64,000 nt of DNA, taken from Pseudomonas sp. 30_B. Its GTDB lineage: Bacteria > Pseudomonadota > Gammaproteobacteria > Pseudomonadales > Pseudomonadaceae. Shown one piece after another: positions 25,198 through 37,921 of the stretch (the stretch's first letter is position 1; the number at the start of each line of letters is the position of its first letter). The notes below the pieces were generated by a model, which saw nothing but the letters and a program-made list of their open reading frames with translations, made no database searches and was not told the DNA's origin. The DNA lies in NCBI RefSeq assembly GCF_017491605.1, contig NZ_JAFGYY010000001.1:372001-436000 (forward strand). Direction: 5' to 3'. A program made the position numbers and the translations under genes.

Positions 25198-25599
25198 GCG
25201 TGGGGCCCCAGGTGGATGGAGCGAGGGATGGGCGGGTGCATCACGGTGAAAACTCCTGGCCGGTTCGATACCCATGACCACGCGCTCCCCGGCCCTTCGG
25301 AGGCAGCGTGGTCAAAGGTCTTGCCAGGCAGTGTATTGCTGGCGACGCCATGGCTTGAAATCTGTCTACGATCTGCTGTGCGTCGGCTGAACGTCGTTGA
25401 GACCCGCTGAGAAATGCTCATTTACTCTCGTAAACTCCGCTTTCTCAGCAGCTCTCGCCTAGTTCTGCTCTAGCTCGCGAGATCGTCAACGGATTTGGGC
25501 CAAGTGTGTTGACGTCGCCCCCGTTCGTGCGAACGGTCGGCTACTCCCCAATGACGCCGCGCATTCTAGCCGATCGCCGGCGTAGCTCAATCCGCCCGG
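25198..25599. other. 402-bp intergenic region with inverted repeat
   Basis: No gene seen. GCTGAGAAA (25406-25414) and TTTCTCAGC (25441-25449) form a 9-bp stem around a 26-base loop containing TTTACTCTCGTAAA, itself a palindrome. This looks like a Pseudomonas small dispersed repeat and could act as a transcript end for the minus-strand carboxylase gene. Confidence 0.55.
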
Positions 25600-28500
25600 T
25601 CACCAGGTGTCGATCAGTGGACGCTTTTTGCCCTGGCGTGGTGCAGGCTTCGGCGTCGACGCCAGGCCGCGCAGCAGCCAGCGGCGGGTGTCGGCCGGGT
25701 CGATCACGTCGTCGATCTCCAGATAGCTCGCCATGTTCAGGCCCTTGCCGTTGCGGTAGGCGGCGGCGACCAGCTTGTCGAACAGTGCCTGGCGTTCCTG
25801 CGCATCCGCCACGGCGGCCAGTTCCTTGGCGTAGCCGAGGCGGATCGCCCCCTCCAGCCCCATGGCGCCGAACTCGCCGCTGGGCCAGGCCACGGTGAAC
25901 AGCGCCGCGTGGAAGCTGCCAGCGGCCATGGCCTGGGCGCCCAGGCCGTAGCCCTTGCGCAGGACCACGGTGAAGAAGGGGACGGTCAGGCTGGCAGCGG
26001 TGACGAACATGCGCGAGACGTGGCGGACGGTGCCGGTTTTTTCCGCCTCCGGGCCGACCATGAAGCCAGGGGTATCGCACAGCGAGATGATCGGCAGGTC
26101 GAAGGCGTCGCACAGCTGCATAAAACGCGCGGCCTTGTCGCCAGCCTCGGCGTCGATGGCGCCACCCAGGTGCATCGGATTGTTGGCGAGCAACCCGAAG
26201 GGCTTGCCTTCGATACGTACCAGCGCGGTGATCATCCCGGCGGCGAAGTGACGGCGCAGTTCCAGCACCGAGCCGCTGTCGGCCAACTGCTCGATGACCT
26301 GGCGAATGTCATAGACCCGCAGGCGATTCTCCGGCACCGCGTGGCGCAGCAGGCGCTGGTCGGCGCACTGCCAGTCGGCGGTGTCGCCCTGGAAGTAGCC
26401 AAGGTACTGGCGGGCGATGCGGGTGGCTTCGGCTTCGTCTTCCACCAGCACGTCGATCACGCCGTTGGCGCTCTGCACGTCGCTGGGGCCGACTTCCTCG
26501 GGGGCGAATGTGCCCAGGCCGCCGCCTTCGATCATTGCCGGGCCCGCCATCCCCAGGCTGGTATCGCGGGTGGCGATGATCACGTCGCAGCACCCCAGCA
26601 GCGCAGCGTTGCCGGCGAAGCAGCGGCCGGAGACCACGCCCACCAGGGGTACCAGACCGGAGAGCCGGGCCAGGCCGATGAAGCTCATGTTGTCCAGCCC
26701 GGCCACGCCGACGAAATCGGTGTCGCCCGGCCGCCCGCCGCCGCCTTCGGCGTAGAGCACCAGCGGGATGCGCCATTGTTCGGCCAGATGCAGCATGCGG
26801 TCGGTCTTCTTGTGGTTCATCACGCCCTGGGTGCCGGCGAACACCGTGTAGTCATAGGCCAGCACCAGGCAGCGGGCTTTCTCGTCGCCGAACTGCGCGG
26901 CGTTGATGCTGCCCAGGCCGCTGACCAGGCCGTCGGCGGGGCTGCTGGCGATCAGTTCTTCGACACTGCGGCGACGGCGCTGGGCGGCAATGGCCAGCGC
27001 GCCGTACTCGATGAAGCTGCCGTGATCGAGCAGGTCGGCGAGGTTCTCGCGGGTGGTGCGCTTGCCGATCCTGTGGCGCTTGGCGACAGCGTCCGGGCGG
27101 CGTTCGTCGAGGCCGATGGCGTGGCGTTCGAGGACTTCGGCGAGGTCGGCGCGGATGGCGTCCAGGTCGATGACGGCGGTGTCCTGGCTGTCCTGTGCCT
27201 GGATGTCCGCCGGTTCGATGAACAGCAGTGCATTGCCTGCGCCGAGGCTGTCGCCGGGGGTGGCGGCGAGGCTATGGACGACGCCGCTGGCGCTGGCTTT
27301 CACCTCGAATTCCATCTTCATCGCCTCGACCACAGCGATGGTCTGGCCCTGCGCGATGGCATCGCCGGGCGCTGTGTTCAGGCTGACGAGTACACCTGCG
27401 CTGGGGGTGGCCAATGGAATGCAACCGGCCGGCGCTGCGCTGGTGCGCTGCTCGACCGGAGCCTGCCCCGCATGGCTGAAGAAACGGTGTGGATGGGCAT
27501 GTTCCTGCGCGCCGAGCAGGGCGGGCAGGTGCTCCTCGATGTAGCGGGTGGTCACGTGGTTCTCGGCCACTTCTGGCTGGCGCAGCAGATTGAGCAGCAG
27601 CGGGATATTGCTGGCCACGCCTTCCAGGCGGAACTCGCAGAGTGCACGATAGGCACGCTGCACCAGCTGTGGATATCCACCGTTGCCGTGGACGATCAGC
27701 TTGGCCAGCAGCGAGTCGTAGCCGGCACCGTTGCGGTATCCGGCATAGCCGTATCCGTCCACACGCAGCCCGGGCCCGCTGGGCGGTTCGTAGGCGCTGA
27801 TCCGTCCGCAGGCGAGTTGCGGCGTGCCGTCGCTGGCGAGGCTCTCCAGGTTGATCCGCAGTTGCAGGGCATGACCACGCGGCGCGGGAATTTCCGCCTG
27901 GGTCAGGTTCAGTTCGGCGAGGCTGGCGCCGGCGGCGATGCGCAGCTGCGCCTGCACCAGGTCGATGCCGGTCACCGCTTCGGTGATGGTGTGCTCCACC
28001 TGCAGGCGCGGGTTGGCTTCCATGAACACGAAGTCGCCGCTGTCCTCGTCGAGGAGAAACTCGAAAGTACCCAGGCCACGGTAGTTCACCGCCTCGGCGA
28101 GGCGCAGCGCGGCGGCGAGGATGGCGCCGCGCAGGCGCGGGTGCAGGTTGGGGCTGGGGGCGATTTCCAGCAGCTTCTGGTTGCGCCGCTGCAACGTGCA
28201 GTCGCGCTCCCACAGGTGGCTGACGGCGTGGCCGTCACCGATCACCTGCACTTCGATGTGCCGGGCACGCGGGATCAGGCGCTCGACATAGAGGCGGTCA
28301 TCGCCAAAAGCGGAGCGGGCCTCTGCCTGGCAGCGGGCATAGGCCTCGGCGATCTCGTCCCTGCTGCGCACCGCACGCATTCCGCGCCCGCCGCCACCGG
28401 CGAGGGCCTTGACCATCATCCCGGCGCCGCTGGGCAATTCGCGGAAGAAGCGCTCGGCGTCTTCCAGCGAAGTGGCGCGGTTGCTGCCGGCGGCCAGCGC

Positions 28501-28884
28501 CACGCCATGCGTGCTGGCCAAGTCGCGAGCGCGGGCTTTGTCGCCGAAACACTCCAGCACCTGGGCCGAGGGGCCGACGAAGGTCAGCCCGGCAGCCTCG
28601 CAACGACGGGCGAAGTCGGCACTCTCGGAGAGGAAACCGTAGCCGGGATGCACGGCATCGCAGCCCTCGGCCAGGGCGATGTCGATGATCTGCTGCTGGT
28701 CGAGGTAGGCGCTGGCGCCGCGTCCGCGCAGGGGCTTTGCCTGGTCGGCCTGGCGGGTATGCAGGGAATCGGTATCGTCCTCGGCGTAGATGGCAAGGGT
28801 GCGGATGCCCAGTTCCGCAGCGGCGCGGGCGATGCGAATGGCGATTTCGCCACGGTTGGCGATGAGCAGGTGCGTCAGGGACAT
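25600..28884 (-). CDS. Single-chain acyl-CoA carboxylase (biotin carboxylase, BCCP and carboxyltransferase fused)
   Basis: 1094 residues. Order: biotin carboxylase ~1-450 (N-terminal LLIANRGEIAIRIARAA, ATP-grasp loop MVKALAGGGGRGMRAV, FMEANPRLQVEHTITEAVTG). Then a linking domain and biotin carrier domain ~480-560 with VEAMKMEFEV, biotinyl Lys523. Then a carboxyltransferase ~590-1094 with both halves (TRENLADLLDHGSFIEYG; LCDTPGFMVGPEAEKTGTVRH). Such one-chain enzymes are known as long-chain acyl-CoA carboxylases and form homo-oligomers, unlike the usual two-subunit propionyl- or methylcrotonyl-CoA enzymes. It makes 2-carboxyacyl-CoA from acyl-CoA, ATP and bicarbonate. No degradation genes flank it, so the true substrate is open. 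Confidence 0.88.
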   Translation of the reverse strand: MSLTHLLIANRGEIAIRIARAAAELGIRTLAIYAEDDTDSLHTRQADQAKPLRGRGASAYLDQQQIIDIALAEGCDAVHPGYGFLSESADFARRCEAAGLTFVGPSAQVLECFGDKARARDLASTHGVALAAGSNRATSLEDAERFFRELPSGAGMMVKALAGGGGRGMRAVRSRDEIAEAYARCQAEARSAFGDDRLYVERLIPRARHIEVQVIGDGHAVSHLWERDCTLQRRNQKLLEIAPSPNLHPRLRGAILAAALRLAEAVNYRGLGTFEFLLDEDSGDFVFMEANPRLQVEHTITEAVTGIDLVQAQLRIAAGASLAELNLTQAEIPAPRGHALQLRINLESLASDGTPQLACGRISAYEPPSGPGLRVDGYGYAGYRNGAGYDSLLAKLIVHGNGGYPQLVQRAYRALCEFRLEGVASNIPLLLNLLRQPEVAENHVTTRYIEEHLPALLGAQEHAHPHRFFSHAGQAPVEQRTSAAPAGCIPLATPSAGVLVSLNTAPGDAIAQGQTIAVVEAMKMEFEVKASASGVVHSLAATPGDSLGAGNALLFIEPADIQAQDSQDTAVIDLDAIRADLAEVLERHAIGLDERRPDAVAKRHRIGKRTTRENLADLLDHGSFIEYGALAIAAQRRRRSVEELIASSPADGLVSGLGSINAAQFGDEKARCLVLAYDYTVFAGTQGVMNHKKTDRMLHLAEQWRIPLVLYAEGGGGRPGDTDFVGVAGLDNMSFIGLARLSGLVPLVGVVSGRCFAGNAALLGCCDVIIATRDTSLGMAGPAMIEGGGLGTFAPEEVGPSDVQSANGVIDVLVEDEAEATRIARQYLGYFQGDTADWQCADQRLLRHAVPENRLRVYDIRQVIEQLADSGSVLELRRHFAAGMITALVRIEGKPFGLLANNPMHLGGAIDAEAGDKAARFMQLCDAFDLPIISLCDTPGFMVGPEAEKTGTVRHVSRMFVTAASLTVPFFTVVLRKGYGLGAQAMAAGSFHAALFTVAWPSGEFGAMGLEGAIRLGYAKELAAVADAQERQALFDKLVAAAYRNGKGLNMASYLEIDDVIDPADTRRWLLRGLASTPKPAPRQGKKRPLIDTW

Positions 28885-29078
28885 GGCGATTCCGCTTGTG
28901 ATTCTTGTCGGTCGGCAATCGCTACATCTTAGGTAGGCGGCTGGTCGGGGGAACGAACTGCTGGCTCGCGAATGGCGAGAGCTTCGTGGTGCTTATCGGC
29001 GCGGTAACCCCATCGGTGCGGTTGGCATTCGAGAACGATGGCGGCCGGCCGGTCCAGGCGGCCGGCCGTCGAAGGGCA

Positions 29079-29330
29079 TCAGGACTTGCTGCTCTGCTTG
29101 AGCAACTTCAGGGCTTTTTCAGTCTGGGCGATGCAGGCCTTGGTATTACCCGACTGCTGTGCCTGGATGGCTTTCTCCTGCAGTCGCATGGCCTGGTCCT
29201 GGGTCTGGGCGCTACCGGCATTGGACTGCACGGCAGCATCGATTTTCTGAAGGTTGTCGCTGCACAGGTCGGCGGCGAACGCCGGCGACGCCAGCAAAGC
29301 GGCGGTAATGAGCAAGGCGGTACGTTTCAT
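29079..29330 (-). CDS. Small periplasmic protein of unknown function
   Basis: 83 residues from ATG 29330: signal MKRTALLITAALLASPAFA, then a ~64-residue helical mature domain with two cysteines (DLCSDNLQKID and TKACIAQTEKALKLLKQ) likely forming a disulfide. It is short, Gln/Lys rich and highly soluble. Not part of an obvious operon, although it lies between the carboxylase and the sensor kinase on the same strand. No family assigned. Confidence 0.75.
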   Translation of the reverse strand: MKRTALLITAALLASPAFAADLCSDNLQKIDAAVQSNAGSAQTQDQAMRLQEKAIQAQQSGNTKACIAQTEKALKLLKQSSKS

Positions 29331-29415
29331 GGCTGTACTCCTGGCAAATTGACCGAGTCGTGGCGGACCGTTCACGCGGACCGTAAAGGGTGGACTGCTG
29401 GAGTTGTCCTCAGGT

Positions 29416-30822
29416 TCACTCTTTTTCGCTGGTGGTTGCCGGAAGTTCGACGCATACGCCCAGGCCGGCGCCGTCCAGTCCCGGGTGCAGGCTGATGCGG
29501 CCGTGGTGGATCTCCACGATGCGCTTGACGATGGGCAGGCCGAGCCCGCTGCCGGTGCTGCTGGCCACGTTGGGGCTGCGATAGAAACGGGTGAAGATGG
29601 CCGCCTGCTCGGCCTGTGCCACGCCGGGGCCGTTGTCGCGCACCCAGAGCACCAGCTGGTCGGCCGTGCGCTCCAGGCTCACCGCCACGCGACCGCCTTC
29701 GGGGGTGTAGCGCAGGGCGTTGCCGACCAGGTTGGTGAGGATCAGCCCGAGCCAGACCGACACCCCCATCAATGTGCTGTCCGGGTGGGTGTCGAGGGTG
29801 AGCTCGATGTGCCTGTCGATGGCCTGGGGGGCGAGTTCCGCGATGGTCTCCTCGGCGAGCAGGCCGAGGTCAACGCGACGGAAGGTCTCGTGCAGTTCCT
29901 CGCCGTCGAGGCGGGCCAGCAGCAGGATCTGCTCCATCAGCGCACTGATGCGTTCGACGCTGCGGCTGACCTGCTGCAAGCCGTGGGCATGGGCCGCCGG
30001 GTCGGAGGAGCGCAGTGCGACCTGGGCGTGGGTGCGCAGGCTGGCCAACGGTGTGCGGATTTCGTGGGCGGCATCGCTGGTCAGCCGGCGCTCAGCCTCC
30101 AGGGCCGACTGCAGGCGCTCCAGCAGCAGGTTCAACTCGTTGACCAGGCTGTGCACCTCCACCGGCGCCCGGCTCAGCGACAGCGGGTGCAGGCTGTGGG
30201 CGGTACGCAGGTGGAGCTGGGCGATCAGGCTGCGCAACGGCGCCAGGCCCTGGCGCACGCCAAACCACACCAGCACGAGGAACAGCGGCAGGGCCAGCAG
30301 CAGGGGGAAGAGCGCGCTGAACAGCAGCAGGCGCAGGGTCTTGGAGCGGAAATGCAGGTCTTCAAAGACCCAGATGCGCACTTCGTCGGCGCCTGGCGAG
30401 ACGATCTGCAGGACGCGCCAGTTCACGTTGTCGCGTTGCAGGTCGGAGAAGCCCAGTGGCTGAGCTTCGATGCCGTGCGGCGGGCCAGGGGTGGCAAGCA
30501 GGGGTTGGCCGCGATACCAGATGGCGTAGCCGAGGGTCGCTTCACGGCGGATCAGCGGCAGTCCCTCGATGGCCTTGCGGCTGCGGGCGAGAATTTCCAG
30601 GGCGTCGGTGGACTGCGGATCGATGGCGTCGGCGACGTCCACCAGGCTGGCCGCGGCCTGGCCGAAGTCGATCATGTCCTGGTCGTAGAGGCGATTCACC
30701 TGCTCGCGGGTCAGGTGATAGGTGAACAGGCCGGCGACCAGCCAGCACAAGGAGATGCCGCCGATCAGCAGCAGCAACAGTCGACGACTGAGCGAGCCGA
30801 CGCGGCGGGGGACGGGACTCAC
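29416..30822 (-). CDS. Sensor histidine kinase, QseC/PmrB type
   Basis: 468 residues. Two transmembrane helices (~14-35 and ~157-180) flank a periplasmic domain of ~120 residues ending in GYAIWYRGQPLLATPGPP. A HAMP-like linker precedes the H box LTSDAAHEIRTPLASLRTHA (His253). Then come N (NLVGNALRYTPEGG), G1 (VRDNGPGV) and G2 (GSGLGLPIVKRI) boxes. GTG start overlaps the regulator stop as GTGA. It should phosphorylate the regulator encoded just upstream. The P. aeruginosa pmrAB pair lies near the same lactate genes, which favours PmrB, but sensing specificity cannot be read here. Confidence 0.88.
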   Translation of the reverse strand: MSPVPRRVGSLSRRLLLLLIGGISLCWLVAGLFTYHLTREQVNRLYDQDMIDFGQAAASLVDVADAIDPQSTDALEILARSRKAIEGLPLIRREATLGYAIWYRGQPLLATPGPPHGIEAQPLGFSDLQRDNVNWRVLQIVSPGADEVRIWVFEDLHFRSKTLRLLLFSALFPLLLALPLFLVLVWFGVRQGLAPLRSLIAQLHLRTAHSLHPLSLSRAPVEVHSLVNELNLLLERLQSALEAERRLTSDAAHEIRTPLASLRTHAQVALRSSDPAAHAHGLQQVSRSVERISALMEQILLLARLDGEELHETFRRVDLGLLAEETIAELAPQAIDRHIELTLDTHPDSTLMGVSVWLGLILTNLVGNALRYTPEGGRVAVSLERTADQLVLWVRDNGPGVAQAEQAAIFTRFYRSPNVASSTGSGLGLPIVKRIVEIHHGRISLHPGLDGAGLGVCVELPATTSEKE

Positions 30823-31496
30823 GGCGAGGACGCAGTGCCGGGGCGGTCGATCCCGTAGCCGATGCCACGCACGGTACGGATCAGGCCATTGCCAAGCTTG
30901 CGCCGCAGGTGGTGGACATGGACCTCGATGGCGTTGCTCTCCAGGTCGCCGTCCCAGCCGTACAGGGCCTCCACCAGTCGGGTGCGCGACAACACCTTGC
31001 CGCGTTGCTCCAACAGCAGACGTAACAGTGCGTACTCGCGCGGAGCCAGGTCCACCGGCGCGCCGGCGAGGCTGACCTGATGGGTCGCCGGGTCCAGCAT
31101 CAGGTCGCCGTGCTGCAGCAGTGGCGCGGCACGGCCGGTGCGGCGGCGGGTGAGGGCGCGGACACGGGCGAGCAGCTCGTCGAGGTCGAACGGTTTGGTC
31201 AGGTAGTCGTCGGCGCCGGCGTCGAGGCCCGCCACGCGGTCGGTCACCTTGTCGCGGGCGGTGAGGATCAGCACCGGCGTCAGGTCGCCGCGCCGGCGCA
31301 GGGCGCGCAGCACTTCCAGGCCGTCCTTGCGTGGCAGGCCGAGGTCGAGCACCAGCAGGTCGAACTCGTCGGTCTGCAGCGCCTGGTCGGCAGCCTGGCC
31401 ATCCTGGACCCAGTCAACGGTGTCGCCTTCCAGGCCGAGCCCGGCGCGAATGCCGTCGCCCAGCAACTGGTCGTCTTCTGCCAATAGAATTCTCAT
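30819..31496 (-). CDS. pmrA: OmpR-family response regulator, PmrA/QseB type
   Basis: 225 residues: receiver domain 1-~120 with Asp8/Asp9, phospho-acceptor Asp51 (LLVLDLGLPRKDG) and Lys in YLTKPFDLDEL. The winged-helix domain is ~125-220 with LAPREYALLRLLLE and SNAIEVHVHHLRRKLG. The sequence closely follows my recollection of P. aeruginosa PmrA (MRILLAEDD, IRTVRGIGYGID). In that species PmrA activates lipid A aminoarabinose modification in response to Mg2+ limitation and cationic peptides. Cotranscribed with the kinase downstream (4-base overlap). The symbol is tentative, since QseB-like paralogues are very similar. Confidence 0.8.
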   Translation of the reverse strand: MRILLAEDDQLLGDGIRAGLGLEGDTVDWVQDGQAADQALQTDEFDLLVLDLGLPRKDGLEVLRALRRRGDLTPVLILTARDKVTDRVAGLDAGADDYLTKPFDLDELLARVRALTRRRTGRAAPLLQHGDLMLDPATHQVSLAGAPVDLAPREYALLRLLLEQRGKVLSRTRLVEALYGWDGDLESNAIEVHVHHLRRKLGNGLIRTVRGIGYGIDRPGTASSP

Positions 31497-31618
31497 CGTG
31501 GTCCCCTCACCGGCCTGTGCAGCAGGATAGCTGGCGCCATCCGGTTCGGGCAGAGGGTGCCAGCGCTCGCTTAACGAGGTGTTAAGAACAGTGGCGAATT
31601 GGCGCCGCCTGCGGCCAA

Positions 31619-31642
31619 TCGCGGACGGAGTCCGCTCCTACG
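31619..31642. repeat. Single REP element
   Basis: GCGGACGGAGTCCGCTCCTA and flanks form the imperfect palindrome common in Pseudomonas REP sequences. It lies between the regulator gene and dld, 12 bases past the dld stop. Confidence 0.7.
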
Positions 31643-31653
31643 CGGGCCGGGAC

Positions 31654-34476
<2,823 letters not shown>

Positions 34477-34561
34477 GGCGGCTCCAGTCATCATCGGTGA
34501 GCGTGGACCGCTGGGCGGCCCATCGGTGGTCTTTATGTAGATCGCACCAGGGCGCTTTTTT

Positions 34562-34632
34562 GTAGGAGCGAGCTTGCTCGCGAACCGGGCTGGCACGAAG
34601 CGGGGCGGGTTCGCGAGCAAGCTCGCTCCTAC
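34562..34632. repeat. REPIN 1 (inverted REP pair)
   Basis: A 23-bp REP arm at 34562-34584 is repeated inverted and identical at 34610-34632 (arms begin GTAGGAGCGAGCTTGCTCGC). The loop is 25 bases. Lies between lldD and dld; the same arms recur at 41282-41358. Confidence 0.92.
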
Positions 34633-34644
34633 GAAGAGCCGGGC

Positions 34645-35790
34645 TTACGCGCCCAGTTCGCGCACCAACGAATCACGGGTGATCTCGCTGATGGACTTGG
34701 CACCAGTCAGCACCATGGCCACGCGCATTTCCTTCTCGAACAGGTCCAGCAGGTTCTTCACGCCGGCTTCGCCGTGGGTCGCCAGGGCGTAGAGGAAGGC
34801 GCGGCCGATGAGCACTGTGTCCGCGCCCAGGGCGACCATGCGCACCACGTCCAGGCCGTTGCGGATGCCGGAGTCGGCGAGGATCTTCAGGTCGCCTTTC
34901 ACCGCGTCGGCGATCGCCGGCAGGGCTCGGGCGCTGGAGAGCACGCCGTCGAGCTGGCGGCCGCCGTGGTTGGACACGACGATGCCGTCGGCACCGAACT
35001 TCACCGCGTCTTTCGCGTCCTCGGGATCGAGGATGCCCTTGATCACCATCGGACCGTCCCAGAAATCACGGATCCACTCCAGGTCCTTCCAGGAAATCGA
35101 CGGGTCGAAGTTGGCGCCCAGCCAGCCGATGTAGTCGGCAAGACCCGTGGGGTTACCGCGGTATTTGGAAATGTTGCCCAGGTCGTGGGGTTTGCCCAGC
35201 AGGCCGACGTCCAGCGCCCACGACGGGTGAGTCATGGCTTGCCAGACGCGGCGCAGCGGCGCGTTCGGGCCACTCATGCCGGAGTGGGCGTCACGGTAGC
35301 GGGCACCGGGCACTGGCATGTCGACGGTGAACACCAGGGTGGTGACACCGGCGGCCTTGGCGCGCTCCAGGGCGTTGCGCATGAAACCGCGATCCTTCAG
35401 CACGTAGAGCTGGAACCACATGGGGCGATCGATGGCCGGGGCGACTTCCTCGATGGGGCAGACCGACACCGTGGACATGGTGAACGGAATGCCTTTCGCC
35501 GCCGCCGCACGAGCTGCCTGCACCTCGCCACGCCGGGCGTACATGCCGGTCAGGCCGACCGGAGCCAGGGCGACGGGCATGCTCAGCGTCTCGTCGAACA
35601 GCTTCGTCTCAAGGCTCAGCTCGGACATGTTCTTCAGCACGCGCTGGCGCAGGGCGATGCCGGCCAGGTCATCGACGTTGTTGCGCAGGGTGCGCTCGGC
35701 GTAGGCGCCGCCGTCGGCGTAGTGGAAGAGGAACGGCGGCAGCTTGCGTTGGGCCGCGGCGCGGTAGTCGGTAGAGGCGGAGATGATCAT
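34645..35790 (-). CDS. lldD: L-lactate dehydrogenase (FMN, quinone-linked)
   Basis: 381 residues, the normal length of LldD. N-terminus [20 protein letters not shown] and [14 protein letters not shown] are diagnostic. FMN-binding and catalytic segments: [47 protein letters not shown], and the active-site loop [15 protein letters not shown] with catalytic His, followed by [16 protein letters not shown]. Oxidises L-lactate to pyruvate, passing electrons to the quinone pool. Middle gene of lldP-lldD-dld, separated from lldP by a repeat element and from dld by a REPIN. Confidence 0.97.
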   Translation of the reverse strand: MIISASTDYRAAAQRKLPPFLFHYADGGAYAERTLRNNVDDLAGIALRQRVLKNMSELSLETKLFDETLSMPVALAPVGLTGMYARRGEVQAARAAAAKGIPFTMSTVSVCPIEEVAPAIDRPMWFQLYVLKDRGFMRNALERAKAAGVTTLVFTVDMPVPGARYRDAHSGMSGPNAPLRRVWQAMTHPSWALDVGLLGKPHDLGNISKYRGNPTGLADYIGWLGANFDPSISWKDLEWIRDFWDGPMVIKGILDPEDAKDAVKFGADGIVVSNHGGRQLDGVLSSARALPAIADAVKGDLKILADSGIRNGLDVVRMVALGADTVLIGRAFLYALATHGEAGVKNLLDLFEKEMRVAMVLTGAKSISEITRDSLVRELGA

Positions 35791-35822
35791 GGGCGTCTCA
35801 TCAATCGTGGTCTTGTCGAAGG

Positions 35823-35896
35823 CGTCGTCCCCGCGCAGGCGGGGACCCAGAGAAAACTAGCTGCTTAATCCGGACTCCCGCCTGGACGGGAGTGAC
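35823..35896. repeat. Inverted-repeat (MITE-like) element between lldD and lldP
   Basis: The left half GTCGTCCCCGCGCAGGCGGG and the right half (reverse complement GTCACTCCCGTCCAGGCGGG) are inverted, imperfect copies around a ~25-base AT-richer centre. Each half also folds on itself. This is the style of short dispersed bacterial repeats. Confidence 0.7.
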
Positions 35897-35914
35897 AATC
35901 CAATGCCATTTCCC

Positions 35915-37591
35915 TTAATGAACCAGCATGCCGGTGAAGATATAGGCCTGGGCCAGGGTGATCAGACCCACCATGGCGGCGAACATCAGGCTGTGCTTGA
36001 GGGTGAAGCGGAACAGGTCGGATTCCTTGCCGACCATGCCGGTGGCGGCGCAGGCCACGGCGATGGATTGCGGCGAGATCATCTTGCCGGTCACGCCGCC
36101 GCTAGTGTTGGCGGCCACCAGCAGGGTGTCGTTGACCCCGATCTGGTGCGCGGTGGTGGACTGCAGCGAGCTGAACAGGGCGTTGGAAGAGGTATCCGAA
36201 CCGGTCAGGAACACGCCCAGCCAGCCAAGGAACGGCGAGAAGAACGGGAAGGCCGCACCGGTGCCGGCCAGGACCAGCGCCAGGGTCGTGGACATGCCCG
36301 AGTAGTTGGTGACGAAGGCGAAGGCCAGCACCATGCCGATGGAGAGGATCGGCCATTTCAGCTCGATCAGGGTCTCCTTGAAGGTGGTCAGACCAGTTTT
36401 CGCGCTGATGCGCAGGATGAACATCGAGATCACGGCGGAGAGGAAGATCGCGGTGCCGGTGGCCGATACCGGGTCCAGCTTGAACACGGCGGCAATCGGC
36501 GTCGGGTTGGCAACGATGGGCGCGGTCTTCACCACCAGTTGGTCCAGGTGCGGGATGGCGAAATTGAACACCAGGCTGTACAGCGCGCCGCCCGGAGCGA
36601 AGAGCGCCTTGAACGGCTTCAGGGTCCAAATGGTGACCAGCACGGTCAGCACCAGGAAGGGCGACCAGGCCTTGAGGATCTCGCCGAAGCTGTAGGGAGT
36701 CGGCTCCGTGCCGCGCGGGCCGTTGCCGCCCAGGACGGCTGCGCCACCGGCAGTGGCGACTACTTCGCGCTCGCTAGCCGGTTGCCAGACCTTCAGGAAC
36801 AGGGTCAGGGAAATCAGGCTGACCAGGGCGGAGGTGATGTCCGGCAGTTCCGGGCCGATGAAGTTGGAGGTGAAGTACTGGGTGATGGCGAAGCTGCCGC
36901 CGGCGACCAGCGCGGCCGGCCAGGTTTCCTTCACGCCCTTGAGGCCGTCCATCATGAACACCAGCCAGAACGGCACGAGGATCGACAGGAACGGCAGTTG
37001 GCGGCCGGTCATGGCGCCGATCTTGAATGCGTCGATACCGGTGACCTGGCCCGCCACGATGATTGGGATGCCCAGGGCGCCGAAGGCCACCGGTGCGGTG
37101 TTGGCGATCAGGCACAGGCCCGCGGCATACAGGGGGTTGAAGCCCAGGCCGACGAGCAGGGCGGCGGTGATCGCCACCGGCGCGCCGAAGCCCGCCGCAC
37201 CTTCGAGGAAGGCGCCGAAGGAGAAACCGATCAGCAGCACCTGCAGTCGCTGGTCGCCGGTGATCGACAGCACCGAGCTGCGGATCACCTCGAACTGGCC
37301 GCTCTTGACCGTGAGTTTGTAGAGGAACACCGCTGCGACGATGATCCAGGCGATCGGCCACAGGCCGTAGGCGAAGCCATAGCCGGCAGCAGCGATGGCC
37401 ATGTCGGCGGGCATGCCGAAGGCGGCGATGGCGATGATGATCGAAAGGGCGAGGGTGATGCTGCCTGCGACGTGGCCCTTGAGGCGGAACACGGCGAGGG
37501 CGAGGAAGAAGAACACGATCGGGATGACGGCGACCAGCGCGGACAGGCCGAGGCTGCCGAGCGGGGTATAGATCTGCTGCCAGGTTTGCAT
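35915..37591 (-). CDS. lldP: L-lactate permease
   Basis: 558 residues with about 12-14 hydrophobic segments, starting [20 protein letters not shown] as in LldP. Conserved stretches include [37 protein letters not shown]-free [22 protein letters not shown] and [16 protein letters not shown]. It imports lactate (and glycolate) with protons across the inner membrane. First gene of the operon; its upstream region carries the LldR palindrome. Confidence 0.97.
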   Translation of the reverse strand: MQTWQQIYTPLGSLGLSALVAVIPIVFFFLALAVFRLKGHVAGSITLALSIIIAIAAFGMPADMAIAAAGYGFAYGLWPIAWIIVAAVFLYKLTVKSGQFEVIRSSVLSITGDQRLQVLLIGFSFGAFLEGAAGFGAPVAITAALLVGLGFNPLYAAGLCLIANTAPVAFGALGIPIIVAGQVTGIDAFKIGAMTGRQLPFLSILVPFWLVFMMDGLKGVKETWPAALVAGGSFAITQYFTSNFIGPELPDITSALVSLISLTLFLKVWQPASEREVVATAGGAAVLGGNGPRGTEPTPYSFGEILKAWSPFLVLTVLVTIWTLKPFKALFAPGGALYSLVFNFAIPHLDQLVVKTAPIVANPTPIAAVFKLDPVSATGTAIFLSAVISMFILRISAKTGLTTFKETLIELKWPILSIGMVLAFAFVTNYSGMSTTLALVLAGTGAAFPFFSPFLGWLGVFLTGSDTSSNALFSSLQSTTAHQIGVNDTLLVAANTSGGVTGKMISPQSIAVACAATGMVGKESDLFRFTLKHSLMFAAMVGLITLAQAYIFTGMLVH

Positions 37592-37721
37592 CTGGTTGGC
37601 TCCCTAATTGTTTTTGGGTGGAGGGCCTTGTTGCCGGTCGGGCGATTCCGTTGCGCTTGTGGCGCGCTGGCAGGCGGTCGACTGATCGCGGCGTAGTTGT
37701 CGTGTAATCGACTTTGCGGTA

Positions 37722-37738
37722 AATTGGTAATACCAATT
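37722..37738. promoter_or_regulatory. LldR operator palindrome
   Basis: AATTGGTA-A-TACCAATT, a perfect 8+1+8 palindrome in the divergent lldP/lldR gap. It follows the GntR/FadR-type half-site (TGGT..ACCA) and the AATTGG...CCAATT form known for LldR. It lies 131 bases before lldP. Occupancy by LldR without lactate would repress lldP-lldD-dld. Confidence 0.85.
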
Positions 37739-37921
37739 TACAAAGCCGAGCGCTCAGGGTAAAAGCCCTGCAGTCGGCGTGTCAATTTGCTGCAGTTCAA
37801 CTTTTGTCGATGACGCCCGGGTGGGTGGTGCGGTCTTGTGGCTGGCTTCCGGGCTGGTCAGACTGCCGTGATCGGCACGCAAGTCGCGGCGCAGAGCGTT
37901 TTTCCGTGGGAGAGCACGAAG

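Noticed and set aside
25909..28932. A ~1000-codon open frame on the plus strand opposite the acyl-CoA carboxylase
   Set aside because: It is the antisense shadow of a GC-rich gene; the composition is Gly/Ala/His/Gln-biased and shows no domain, while the minus-strand protein is complete.
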